From positions 1 through 6,889 of the forward strand of contig WFVK01000382.1 of the NCBI GenBank assembly GCA_015491705.1: 6,889 nucleotides of DNA, given 5' to 3'. This document shows positions 1 through 6,889 of the stretch, piece after piece; positions within the stretch are counted from its first letter, which is position 1, and each line of letters opens with the position of its first letter. The notes under the pieces were generated by a model. The model was not told where the DNA came from, made no database searches, and was given only the letters and a program-made list of their open reading frames with translations. This DNA comes from Nitrospirota bacterium. Its GTDB lineage: Bacteria; Nitrospirota; Thermodesulfovibrionia; UBA6902. A program made the translations under genes and the position numbers.

Positions 1-353
1 CAGTAGACCCTGCAACAGGGGTACTTATAAGGCGTAAAACAGACCTCAGAATAATGGGAAGGAACCCTCTTACCATAAGGAGAACATACAGGACAAGGGA
101 CAACACCATCGGCCCGTTCGGCAGGGGCAGCAGCTTTAACTGGGGAGATACCATATACGTTATGCCCGGCAACAATCAGTCCGTAACAATGGTAACAGAG
201 GCAGGCGCCCAATACATCTTCTCTCTGGGGCCCGATGGGTATTATACCAACACCACGAGACCATTCCTCAGGGGAGACAAGATAGTGCGCAACCCTGACG
301 GCACACTAACAGAATACAGGAAGGACGGAAGTATAGTTATTTGCAATATCCAA

Positions 354-370
354 CCTGCCTTGCCGGCAGG
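354..370. repeat. GC-rich inverted repeat at the end of Rhs homology
   Basis: CCTGCC (354-359) and GGCAGG (365-370) form a perfect 6-bp stem around a 5-base loop, and a further CACCTGCC follows at 373-380. It lies just after recognisable Rhs sequence ends. No T-run follows, so it does not look like an intrinsic terminator. It may be a dispersed palindromic element or mark a recombination joint; this is inference only. Confidence 0.35.
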
Positions 371-418
371 CTCACCTGCCACCGCCGCCGAAACCGCCTG
401 TCTCAAAGGCTCCCGGTG

Positions 419-427
419 TGATATAAT
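419..427 (+). promoter_or_regulatory. Extended -10 promoter for the PglY-PglZ-like gene
   Basis: TGATATAAT fits the extended -10 consensus (TGnTATAAT) exactly. No good -35 hexamer sits 16-18 bases upstream, as is common for extended -10 promoters. Transcription would start near 434, leaving a leader of about 24 bases before the GTG at 458. The promoter lies inside the residual open frame of the Rhs fragment, so it probably arrived with the downstream gene or postdates the truncation. Confidence 0.5.
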
Positions 428-458
428 CAGGTATTCTCCCGGATTCATGATTTACCTG
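428..458. repeat. Inverted repeat CAGGTA...TACCTG spanning the leader
   Basis: CAGGTA at 428-433 and TACCTG at 453-458 are perfect reverse complements with 19 bases between them. The left arm sits just after the -10 box and the right arm overlaps the first base of the GTG start. It could be an operator or a leader hairpin occluding initiation. Six-base arms with this spacing can also arise by chance. Confidence 0.25.
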
Positions 459-1462
459 TGGAACTGTTAAGCGATCTGATAGACATAGCGGATGTAAAGC
501 TCGTCATCGAGCTCGATGACGCGGACAAAGACCCGGACGGCATAACGTCCTCGTTTGTCTTTACGGACGAGATACGGCAGAGCGCCGACATCATCTTAAA
601 GCGCATGTCCGGGGACAACGGCTGCGGGATTTTTCTTAAAGGCAACTACGGAAGCGGTAAGTCCCATTTCCTCTCCTACCTGTACCTCCTCCTGAAAAAC
701 AGGCTGCCCCTTCTTGAAGATCATCCCGGGCTGAAGGACAGGGATTTTAAAGCCGTCAAGGTATCGCTCGTAAAATACCCCGCATCCCGCTCCCTTGAAG
801 ATATTCTCCTTTCCGCATTCGGCCATGCGGCAAAGGTAATTGACAGGGAAAAGACATTCAGCGAGATAGTGGACAGGCATACCGTGCTGATCATCGACGA
901 ACTGTCCGAGTTTCTCAGGTCGAAGCCTTCGCCGTCTTCATTTTACGAAGACATCAGGTTTCTCCAGTTCTTAGGCGAGTTCTCTTTTCATAACCCCCTG
1001 TGGATCATCGCCTCTCTGCAGGAATGGATTGAGGAGACCGGCCATATCTCATCGAGCATCTTCAACAGGATAAAGGACAGGTATCCGCTCAGGATAAACC
1101 TGACATCCTCGCATATCGAAGACATTATAGACCGGAGGATCATTATCAAGAAGCCGGGGGCCGGGGAATCCATCAAAAAAATATTCTTTGAGCTTAAGAA
1201 ATACTATCCCTACCTCCCGCTTAAATATGATGATTTCAAGAAGACCTATCCCCTCCATCCGTTCACCGTCAGATTCCTCTCCGGCCTGACGCCGGTATTC
1301 TCACAGCACCGCGGGGTCATACACTTTGTATTCAGCGAGGCGCACAGGATGCTTGACAGGCCCGCGGACGAGCTCATAACGCCCGACGCCATATTCGACC
1401 ACTTTGAAGAGAGGATAAGGGAGATACCGGAATATTCCCCGTTTGCAAGGGTCGCAATATGA
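458..1462 (+). CDS. PglY/BrxC-like P-loop ATPase, N-terminal part of a frame-split PglY-PglZ fusion
   Basis: This 334-residue product is the ATPase half of a BREX/Pgl-type protein (DUF6079-like). Residues 61-70 form Walker A (KGNYGSGKSH, Lys67), residues 143-148 form Walker B (LIIDE, Asp147/Glu148), and residues 184-189 (IASLQE) look like sensor 1 of an AAA+-type fold. The opening (LLSDLIDIADVKLVIELDDA) resembles the start of PglY-like proteins, so little or nothing is missing. The start is GTG at 458, the only standard start after the in-frame stop at 419-421; no Shine-Dalgarno is visible. An ATT at 443 would add five residues (IHDLP). The frame ends at a TGA (1460-1462) inside the helical/winged-helix part of the ATPase module. 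The next frame, overlapping by 20 bases, continues the same fold (YDYYRARISEI). PglY/BrxC ATPases are cytoplasmic and essential for BREX phage exclusion, though their biochemical role is not settled. Family call strong; activity of this split form doubtful. Confidence 0.72.
   Translation: MELLSDLIDIADVKLVIELDDADKDPDGITSSFVFTDEIRQSADIILKRMSGDNGCGIFLKGNYGSGKSHFLSYLYLLLKNRLPLLEDHPGLKDRDFKAVKVSLVKYPASRSLEDILLSAFGHAAKVIDREKTFSEIVDRHTVLIIDELSEFLRSKPSPSSFYEDIRFLQFLGEFSFHNPLWIIASLQEWIEETGHISSSIFNRIKDRYPLRINLTSSHIEDIIDRRIIIKKPGAGESIKKIFFELKKYYPYLPLKYDDFKKTYPLHPFTVRFLSGLTPVFSQHRGVIHFVFSEAHRMLDRPADELITPDAIFDHFEERIREIPEYSPFARVAI
502..521. repeat. 20-bp perfect palindrome near the start of the ATPase gene
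   Basis: CGTCATCGAG (502-511) is followed directly by its exact reverse complement CTCGATGACG (512-521), with no spacer or mismatch. It lies 44 bases into the reading frame, about 68 bases after the predicted transcription start, and encodes part of LVIELDDAD. Symmetry of this length is rare by chance in a window this size. It could be a binding site for a dimeric regulator or merely codon coincidence. Confidence 0.6.
1419..1462 (+). other. Frameshift zone joining the two halves of the PglY-PglZ gene
   Basis: Both frames are open only between the stop at 1416-1418 (frame of the second half) and the TGA at 1460-1462 (frame of the first half), so the reading change must occur here. Protein sense favours a point near 1455-1460, where ...SPFARVA runs naturally into YDYYRARISEI. 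A +1 step (one extra base present) or a loss of two bases restores a continuous frame from 458 to 5153. There is no long homopolymer, so an ordinary sequencing slip is not obvious. An AAGGG lies upstream of ATA-TGA, loosely like the RF2 frameshift site, but slippage from ATA to TAT would pair badly. The simplest reading is an indel mutation or assembly error. Confidence 0.7.
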
Positions 1463-4400
1463 TTACTACAGGGCGCGTATCAGCGAGATTCTTCCCCGCC
1501 CCCAACAGCAGGAGGCAGGCATTGCAGCGATCAAGATCATGGCGCTTGCCGAGATTTCCCCTGTTGAAAAGAGAAAGACGGCCCGCGGGATCGCCGAGAT
1601 ACTCCTGAAAAAGGTAAGCACCCTGACATCACAGATCAATTACGAATTCATAAAGGACGCCGTGCTTGAACCGCTCGTTGCACACCGGATGTACATAAAC
1701 AGGGAAGGGGATGAATTCTTTATCGACCCGGGGGTGGACGAGGGGATCAGGATAAAGGCAAGGGTAAAGGCATTCCGCGAGCGCTTTGAAGACAGGGCAT
1801 ACCTGTTCACGGAGATATGCAGCCTGCTGAACCTCACATACCTGCCGCTTACGGATATCAGGCAGGGGAAGAAATACAGGTTCGTCTGGCAGAACAGCAT
1901 GAGGGAGTGCACGGCCATGCTCTCGTTCCCCGGCAGGCTGAAAAGGGGCGATATAGAGAGGATGATCGAGGGTGTCGAAAAGAGGATCGACGGCTTTTTC
2001 ATCATACTTCCGCCGTTCCCCGGGGATAATCAGTGGATATATTCACTGAAAGAGACCTTTTCAAATCCCCGTCTTTTATCCATCGTATTCTGGTCACCAA
2101 GGGGCTTCTCTGAAGAGGAGAGACAGTTTGTGGAGGAGTTCATCTCAAGATACAGGCTCATCAGGGAGTTCCCTCCCCTCGAAAACGAGGTGAAGAGGGA
2201 CGAAGGCAGGTTCAGGGATATCATAACATCGGTGTATTACGAGGGAAAGATCGTTTACGGCACTGGCAGGGAACTGGAGGACCTCAGGGAGATCGGTTAT
2301 CTCCCTCTCGACAAACTGATGTCCCATATCTTTGACTATCCCCTGTCCGAGCTTCACCCCGAGCATTACACGATTATGCCGAGGATAGAGTTTTTCTCCT
2401 CGCACCACCTGAACAGCCTCTTCACGGATTTTATAAAGCGGGGCAAGGTCACACTTCAGGAGGCCCGGAAGAAGGGGATCCTGCCTTACATAAAAGGGGT
2501 GCTTGAACCCATGGGCATAGTCAAAAAACGCGGCGGAAGCCTCATGGTCTCACTTGATGTTGAAAACACCCTCGTCTCCCACGTGCTGAACCTGGCATCA
2601 CATGAAGACAGCCTCGAGGCGCTCAGGACAGCGCTGAAAAAGGGCAGGTGGGGCATGGGCGAAGAACAGATAAACATCCTCCTGTCGGCGTTTATCGCCT
2701 CGGGCCATCTCGTGCCGTCCGGCAGGGACGGCCCCCTTGAGCTCACCGACCTGCCGCAGCTTGCATCAGGGGTTGTCACCGGCCTCAGGACAGGCAGGAC
2801 GATTTCGCCCGAACTGCTCGGGTATATTCACCACGGCAGCTTCATATGGGGCGATGTCGAGGACGTGCCCACACCCCTGACCCGGAAGGCAATGTGGAGA
2901 GAGGCGGCCGCGCTCATCCGCAAAGAGCGGAAGGTGATTGCGGAGGTCAACGGTTTCCTGAACAGATACAGCGATTATCCGGTCTTCAGAAAGGTCTCTG
3001 TTGACAATGCCCTGCTGAACAGGCTTTCAATGTTCCTTAACTCGCTGAGGCTATCTTCCCAGCCTGCGGAGGGCATTGAAAGCATACTGGCCTATCTGAA
3101 GGAAAACCCCGGCCTCGAGGATGAGCTTGGTTACCTTGAGAAGATACACACATTCTTTGCAGAACACTTCCAGTTAATAACCAAGTACTACCTGTACCTT
3201 ACCCACCCTTCGCTCAGGCTCCCTGCCGGGGATGAGAATTGCCGGGAGATGAGGCAGGTGCTGCTGTCCAATATCGAGGAATACCTGAATTCATTCAACA
3301 TTGAGTTCAATTCATTAAAGGAGAAGTGGGAAGAATTCTTTAATGCCTTTACAACCGCCTACAGGGATGGGCACAGCCGTTATTACACGTCCCCGGTCTT
3401 CGGCATAAGGGAAGAGATCGGGAAGAGCGCGGAAGGCAAGGTCCTCAGGCGGATATCGGAGACGGTCAGGTCCGTAACATTTGATCCGGACTGGTGGGCC
3501 CTGAAAAACGAGCTGGACAGAATGCCCGATGTGTGCAGGGAAGACCTGAATTACGAACTCTTCAATGCGCCCGTCTGCCGGTGCAGTTACAGGCTCGGCG
3601 ATACCCCCCCGGAACCCGCTGATGACCCTGCCGGCAGGTGCAGACAGGGGATACTCGCCTTCCTTCAGGTACTGCAGGCTCCGGAAAACAGGGAAAAGCT
3701 CGAATCCTACGTGTTAAGCGCAGGCGACGCGGGAAGGGAGGACGTGGCGGAGAAGGTGTCCTCGGTGCTGAATCTCGACCTTTCAAAGGCGAATATGTCG
3801 CTGGTGCTGCCCCTGCTTACGGATGATGTCCTTGAGGAGATACACAGGGCATTCAAGGGCAGGTGGAAGATCAGGGAGGTCAGGAGCAGGGACTTTATCG
3901 ACATGGTCAGGGGCAGGAGGCTCAGGCACAGTGAACTGAGCGCCCTTTTTTACCGGTGGGCCGGCAGGGATGATGACACGATTATCTGGGTCAGGGATGA
4001 AGATGAGCCGGCTGAGGGGCTTATTAAAGAGGAGCTGTCAAGGTACGGCACAGACGGAGAGCGGATATCAAACAGGATATTCGGAAAGGACTTCAGGAAG
4101 GCCGCTTACATAGTATACGGCGGAATGGTCTCAAGGGGTGAAAAGATCAGGGACCTCGAGAGCCGGCTGAGGGATGAGGGCAGGCTGGGTCTCTTCGAGG
4201 AGATACGGCTGTCTTCCTATTCAACGGGGGACCTCTTCCGGCTGCTTGATACCGAGAAAATAGACTACATGAAGAAGAGGCTCCGCACGGAATTGTTCCA
4301 CAGGTTCCGGGGAAAGATCATCAGTGATGAAACGATAAAATCAACATCTGATGAAACCATGAGGGATATCCTCAGGGCAATCCTGATTGCAGGCAGGGAA

Positions 4401-5153
4401 GGAAGGTGTAACGGCGTGGAACTGTTTACCGAAGTCATAGCGCCGCTTCAGCTTTGCGTGGAGAAACTGCGCCACGGCAATATCGAGGCCGCAAAGGTCG
4501 ACGACGATGTGATTGACAGGTTCAGGGAGAAACTGGACCAGCTCGCAGGGCGTTACGGCAGAGGGACTGGAGGGACGGGTCGGGTCATCGGCATCGAAGA
4601 CGTCAGGGACACGATCAGAGGGGTGGTGGCGGTATTCGACGGATTGAGGTATGACCTGTGGGTAATGCTCAGGGAAGAACTCAGGCGGGGAGGATTCACC
4701 ATCCGCGAGAAGCCTTTCAGGATTTCCGCTCCCTCGTCCACGGCCACGTTCAGGGAGGCGATGGGTATTGAAGAAAAGGGCGACATCAACGGCAGAAGCT
4801 ACATATTGTACAAGTGGGCTGAGAGGGGAATCGGCAAGAGGGAGATGAAAAAGATTCTCAACTCCGGGGAAGACATCATATTCCTGCATTTCAATTTTAT
4901 CGATACAAAGGTGCACAGTTCCACACTCAACCTTTACCCGCTTTTCATAAACATCAGGGCCGAGTTCACATCAGCCATTATGCCGCTGCTTAAGGATGTG
5001 GGGTCATTCTTCATCATGTCCGACCACGGCTTTACGGACAGAAACAGGATGAAGGACAGGTACAGCCACGGCGGCGACAGTGTATGGGAAACCATCCTGC
5101 CCTTTGCAGAGGTGCGCTGCGGATTTGAATCTGACAGAGCAGGAGGCCGTTGA
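1443..5153 (+). CDS. PglY-like middle region fused to a C-terminal PglZ domain (second part of frame-split gene)
   Basis: This 1236-residue frame completes the ATPase begun at 458. Residues ~5-120 (YDYYRARISEI, then EKRKTARGIAEILLKK and a winged-helix-like stretch) finish the N-terminal module. Residues ~120-1050 form a long, mostly helical PglY/DUF6079-like body with a Cys pair at 712/714 (CRC). Residues ~1055-1236 are a PglZ domain with the full alkaline phosphatase superfamily set in order: Asp1066 (VFDGLRYD), Thr1100 (probable nucleophile), Asp1154 and His1158 (IDTKVH), Asp1194-His1195 (SDHGF), His1209 (YSHGG). The domain is therefore likely a competent metallohydrolase fold. In BREX/Pgl systems PglZ and PglY/BrxC are essential but separate; fusion in one chain suggests they act together. 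The TTG at 1443 is only the first possible start and lacks a ribosome site; the first ATG is at 1539. Independent translation is doubtful. No PglX methyltransferase, BrxA/B or BrxL gene is visible alongside. Confidence 0.75.
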   Translation: MQGSQYDYYRARISEILPRPQQQEAGIAAIKIMALAEISPVEKRKTARGIAEILLKKVSTLTSQINYEFIKDAVLEPLVAHRMYINREGDEFFIDPGVDEGIRIKARVKAFRERFEDRAYLFTEICSLLNLTYLPLTDIRQGKKYRFVWQNSMRECTAMLSFPGRLKRGDIERMIEGVEKRIDGFFIILPPFPGDNQWIYSLKETFSNPRLLSIVFWSPRGFSEEERQFVEEFISRYRLIREFPPLENEVKRDEGRFRDIITSVYYEGKIVYGTGRELEDLREIGYLPLDKLMSHIFDYPLSELHPEHYTIMPRIEFFSSHHLNSLFTDFIKRGKVTLQEARKKGILPYIKGVLEPMGIVKKRGGSLMVSLDVENTLVSHVLNLASHEDSLEALRTALKKGRWGMGEEQINILLSAFIASGHLVPSGRDGPLELTDLPQLASGVVTGLRTGRTISPELLGYIHHGSFIWGDVEDVPTPLTRKAMWREAAALIRKERKVIAEVNGFLNRYSDYPVFRKVSVDNALLNRLSMFLNSLRLSSQPAEGIESILAYLKENPGLEDELGYLEKIHTFFAEHFQLITKYYLYLTHPSLRLPAGDENCREMRQVLLSNIEEYLNSFNIEFNSLKEKWEEFFNAFTTAYRDGHSRYYTSPVFGIREEIGKSAEGKVLRRISETVRSVTFDPDWWALKNELDRMPDVCREDLNYELFNAPVCRCSYRLGDTPPEPADDPAGRCRQGILAFLQVLQAPENREKLESYVLSAGDAGREDVAEKVSSVLNLDLSKANMSLVLPLLTDDVLEEIHRAFKGRWKIREVRSRDFIDMVRGRRLRHSELSALFYRWAGRDDDTIIWVRDEDEPAEGLIKEELSRYGTDGERISNRIFGKDFRKAAYIVYGGMVSRGEKIRDLESRLRDEGRLGLFEEIRLSSYSTGDLFRLLDTEKIDYMKKRLRTELFHRFRGKIISDETIKSTSDETMRDILRAILIAGREGRCNGVELFTEVIAPLQLCVEKLRHGNIEAAKVDDDVIDRFREKLDQLAGRYGRGTGGTGRVIGIEDVRDTIRGVVAVFDGLRYDLWVMLREELRRGGFTIREKPFRISAPSSTATFREAMGIEEKGDINGRSYILYKWAERGIGKREMKKILNSGEDIIFLHFNFIDTKVHSSTLNLYPLFINIRAEFTSAIMPLLKDVGSFFIMSDHGFTDRNRMKDRYSHGGDSVWETILPFAEVRCGFESDRAGGR

Positions 5154-5180
5154 CCCCTGAGAAGATTAAACATGGGTTCA

Positions 5181-5213
5181 CGCCGGCCTCTCCCGCCTGC
5201 GGCGATGTTTTTA
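5181..5213 (+). terminator. Weak intrinsic terminator-like hairpin after the PglZ domain
   Basis: CGCCG (5181-5185) pairs with CGGCG (5200-5204) over a 14-base loop, followed after AT by GTTTTTAT. It lies 28 bases past the stop codon. The stem is short and the loop large, with an alternative inner pairing CCGC/GCGG, so termination may be inefficient. Confidence 0.35.
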
Positions 5214-5254
5214 TGCAACCGTAAGTCAGCCGATAGAGTGACTGACCCGTCTTT

Positions 5255-5263
5255 TGTTATAAT
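5255..5263 (+). promoter_or_regulatory. Extended -10 promoter for the histidine kinase gene
   Basis: TGTTATAAT matches the extended -10 consensus exactly. No convincing -35 hexamer is present at 16-18 bases upstream. Transcription would begin near 5270, giving a leader of about 70 bases with a small hairpin (CAGCA/TGCTG, 5307-5317). It suggests the kinase is transcribed apart from the gene upstream. Confidence 0.5.
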
Positions 5264-5326
5264 TGTCTACGCCGGATTATAAAATATATGCCTGTCCGAA
5301 ATAGCAGCAATGCTGTAAGCCGGGGA

Positions 5327-5338
5327 GAGGTGAGGTGA
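5327..5338 (+). promoter_or_regulatory. Doubled Shine-Dalgarno of the histidine kinase gene
   Basis: GAGGTGA, a seven-base match to the 3' end of 16S rRNA, occurs at 5327-5333 and again at 5332-5338. The first copy ends five bases before the GTG at 5339 and decides that start. The nearby GTG at 5335 is in a frame that closes at 5520 and is not the kinase frame. Confidence 0.65.
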
Positions 5339-6889
5339 GTGTTCAGGACATTAAAGTCAAGGATGCTTCTGTTAATGATCGCTCTGGTGGTGTTTACCTC
5401 CGCCACATTCATGCTTCTTGCCAGAAAAGAGGTTATAAATGCAATGTTCAATGCAGAGGAAGAGTCTGCAAGGAATGTCCTGAAGCTTGTGATGCTCCAG
5501 ATACAGAGCGAATACAGTGACCTTGTCTATTACAGGAAATCCTCCCTCGGACTTCACAAGAAACATCTCAAAGACATAATAACCCTCCAGGAAACAGCCA
5601 TACGCAAGCTCTACGAACGTGCACAGCAGGGAATGATTGATGAAGCGGAGGCAAAGAAGAGAATCCTTGATGAGCTGAGGTCTTACAGATTCGGCAATAA
5701 CGACTATATATGGGTGTCCGACTACAACTCCGTGCTCATATCTCATCCTGACCCGAGGCTTTACGGCAGGGATTACTCCATGGTAAGGGATGTCAATGGC
5801 AAACTCATAGTGCCTCCCATGGTGGAGACAGCCAGAAAAAACGGAGAGGGCTATTATTCATACTGGTGGCGGAGACTGGGCTCTGAAAAACCCGTTGAGA
5901 AACTGGCCTATGTGAAACTCTTTCCTGAATGGAAGTGGGTGCTCGGCACAGGGGTCTATATAGATGACATAGAGCAGGAGGCGGCCCGCAAGCTTGAGGC
6001 AATGCTCCAGAACCTGAGGAAGACCCTTGCAAAGGTCAGGGTTGCAAAGACAGGCTATATATTCGTGTTCAACGGACGGAAGAAGATACTCATCCATCCG
6101 GTACTGGCGGGGCAGGATGTGTCGAAACTGAAAAATCCCGTAACCGGCACTTATATGATCGATGACCTCATAAAGGCAGCGGAGGAGCCCGATGTGCCGC
6201 TGGAGTATCTCTGGGACAGGCCTGACGACAGGGGCCATTATATATACCCCAAGGAATCCTATGTAGCCTATTTCAAGCCCCTTGACTGGTATGTAGCCTC
6301 ATCCGTGTACAAGGACGAGATAGAGGCCCCGGCCTACAGGCTCGCCCGGCAGATTCTCTATACATCGCTGCTGCTGCTCGCCGTTGCCGCGGCGCTGTCG
6401 ATTGTCTTCAGCGAGACCATGAGCAGGCCGTTGAGGGGGCTTGTTTCCCTGATGAAGGAGATACACCGTAAAGGCTTTACATACAGGAAAGTTGAGACCG
6501 GCGGGCCTGCTGAAATCAGGGAGCTCGGCAATATCTTCAATACAATGATCGATTCCCTGGAGAAGGCGCAGGGCGAACTTGAGGAAAAGGTGAGAGAGCG
6601 CACCGCGGAACTGTCCCGTTCAAACGAGCTTCTGATGCAGGAGATATCGGAAAGGAAGAAGGCCGAGGAAGAGGCCCAGGCTGCCAGGGAGGCCTCTGAG
6701 ACGGCAAACAGGGCAAAGAGCGAGTTCCTTGCCACCATGAGCCATGAGATAAGGACACCGATGAATGCCATCATCGGTATGGCGGACCTCCTCAGGGATA
6801 CGAATCTTACCGGTGAACAGGCCGAGTATGTGGAGATATTCAGAAACGCCGGGGAAAACCTCCTGCAACTGATAAATGATATACTTGAC
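5339..6889 (+). CDS. Membrane sensor histidine kinase with tandem Cache domains, HAMP and HisKA (3' end outside window)
   Basis: The frame starts at GTG 5339 behind a strong ribosome site and runs 517 codons to the window edge. Residues ~9-28 ([20 protein letters not shown]) form the first transmembrane segment and ~339-358 the second, placing ~30-338 outside the cytoplasmic membrane. That region holds two Cache folds: residues ~116-212 ([31 protein letters not shown], the classic single-Cache-2 pattern) and ~233-335 ([33 protein letters not shown]). HAMP spans ~360-412 (Pro364, Glu395), then a charged coiled coil ~410-462. The HisKA box [18 protein letters not shown] places the phospho-accepting His at 469. 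The HATPase domain lies beyond the edge, and the HisKA variant is one often seen in hybrid kinases with receiver domains. Cache domains usually sense small molecules such as carboxylates or amino acids; the ligand here cannot be told. Its response partner is not in the window. Confidence 0.9.
   Translation, partial: MFRTLKSRMLLLMIALVVFTSATFMLLARKEVINAMFNAEEESARNVLKLVMLQIQSEYSDLVYYRKSSLGLHKKHLKDIITLQETAIRKLYERAQQGMIDEAEAKKRILDELRSYRFGNNDYIWVSDYNSVLISHPDPRLYGRDYSMVRDVNGKLIVPPMVETARKNGEGYYSYWWRRLGSEKPVEKLAYVKLFPEWKWVLGTGVYIDDIEQEAARKLEAMLQNLRKTLAKVRVAKTGYIFVFNGRKKILIHPVLAGQDVSKLKNPVTGTYMIDDLIKAAEEPDVPLEYLWDRPDDRGHYIYPKESYVAYFKPLDWYVASSVYKDEIEAPAYRLARQILYTSLLLLAVAAALSIVFSETMSRPLRGLVSLMKEIHRKGFTYRKVETGGPAEIRELGNIFNTMIDSLEKAQGELEEKVRERTAELSRSNELLMQEISERKKAEEEAQAAREASETANRAKSEFLATMSHEIRTPMNAIIGMADLLRDTNLTGEQAEYVEIFRNAGENLLQLINDILD

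Larger units (their letters stand above)
1..470 (+). pseudogene. Rhs/YD-repeat protein, N-terminal domain fragment (5' end outside window, 3' truncated)
   Basis: The frame is open from the first full codon at base 3, so the gene begins upstream; the ATG at 54 is internal. The first residues, VDPATGVLIRRKTDL, followed by NPLTIRRTYRT and GPFGRGSSFNW, match the typical entry into the Rhs shell domain (DUF6531 type: 'vdp.TG...r..tDl...g..pl...R.Y.s....g.fG.GW.'). The line continues through FLRGDKIVRNPDGTLTEYRKDGS, up to about base 340. After that the reading (bases 345-470, roughly 40 residues) no longer resembles Rhs: there is no YD repeat, no core domain and no toxin tip, whereas Rhs proteins usually run beyond 1000 residues. 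The frame stops at 468-470, overlapping the next gene by 13 bases. Rhs proteins form large beta-cocoon shells and often carry polymorphic toxins. A product this short should be non-functional, so I call it a remnant. Identity as Rhs is well supported; the cause of truncation (deletion, insertion or assembly join) is not visible. Confidence 0.75.

Noticed and set aside
1443..1462. Programmed +1 frameshift like that of RF2
   Set aside because: AAGGG precedes ATA-TGA, but the P-site tRNA for ATA would re-pair poorly on TAT and the spacing differs; a mutation or assembly error is simpler.
3627..3638. 12-bp palindrome CCTGCCGGCAGG, sharing ten bases with the repeat near 361-370
   Set aside because: It lies in the coding frame (DPAGR) and similar CCGGCAGG strings recur throughout the gene through Gly-Arg codon use; no sign of a mobile element.
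4341..4916. 191-codon open frame on the - strand
   Set aside because: Lies wholly opposite the PglZ coding region, whose motifs are clear; an antisense shadow of GC-rich codons.
5172..5282. 36-codon open frame between the PglZ end and the kinase
   Set aside because: Weak ribosome site, overlaps the hairpin and promoter, and the protein shows no recognisable pattern.
5285..5330. Possible riboswitch in the kinase leader
   Set aside because: Only an 11-base CAGCA/TGCTG hairpin is visible; it does not match the cyclic di-GMP or other riboswitch cores I can recall.
5372..5746. 124-codon open frame on the - strand
   Set aside because: Opposite the kinase Cache region with strong family motifs on the + strand; no ribosome site seen.
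1..6889. CRISPR array, tRNA, rRNA or insertion sequence
   Set aside because: No regularly spaced direct repeats, no recognisable RNA gene sequence and no transposase or terminal inverted repeats were seen.

Overview
The window holds a truncated Rhs-family gene end, one large anti-phage-type gene split in two by a frame change, and the start of a membrane sensor kinase. All lie on the + strand. Coding style (Arg as AGG, Ile as ATA, moderately high GC, GTG/TTG starts, extended -10 promoters) and the Cache/HAMP kinase suggest an anaerobic environmental bacterium such as Nitrospirota or a delta-proteobacterial lineage. That placement is a low-confidence inference.

Region 1 (1-470): an open frame enters from the left edge and encodes the N-terminal 'DUF6531'-type start of an Rhs/YD-repeat protein. 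Recognisable Rhs sequence stops near base 345. The frame then runs through unrelated low-complexity sequence to a stop at 468-470, so all YD repeats, the Rhs core and any C-terminal toxin are missing.

Region 2 (422-5153): an extended -10 promoter inside the Rhs tail is followed by two overlapping frames (458-1462 and 1443-5153). They read as one protein of about 1564 residues if a single base is skipped near 1455-1460. The N-terminal part is a PglY/BrxC-like P-loop ATPase with intact Walker A and B motifs. The C-terminal ~180 residues are a PglZ domain that keeps all seven metal and nucleophile positions of the alkaline phosphatase superfamily. PglY-like ATPases and PglZ are core parts of BREX/Pgl phage defence, normally as separate proteins beside a methyltransferase. 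Here they are fused and no methyltransferase or other BREX gene is visible. This is the most interesting element of the window: a possible compact or orphan BREX-related module, perhaps inactivated by the frame change.

Region 3 (5154-5338): a 185-base intergenic stretch with a weak terminator-like hairpin, a second extended -10 promoter and a strong doubled ribosome binding site.

Region 4 (5339 to the right edge): a sensor histidine kinase with two transmembrane segments, tandem Cache-type ligand-binding domains, HAMP, coiled coil and the HisKA phospho-acceptor box. It is cut by the window end before the ATPase domain. Nothing ties it functionally to the PglY-PglZ gene; it appears to be a separate transcription unit.
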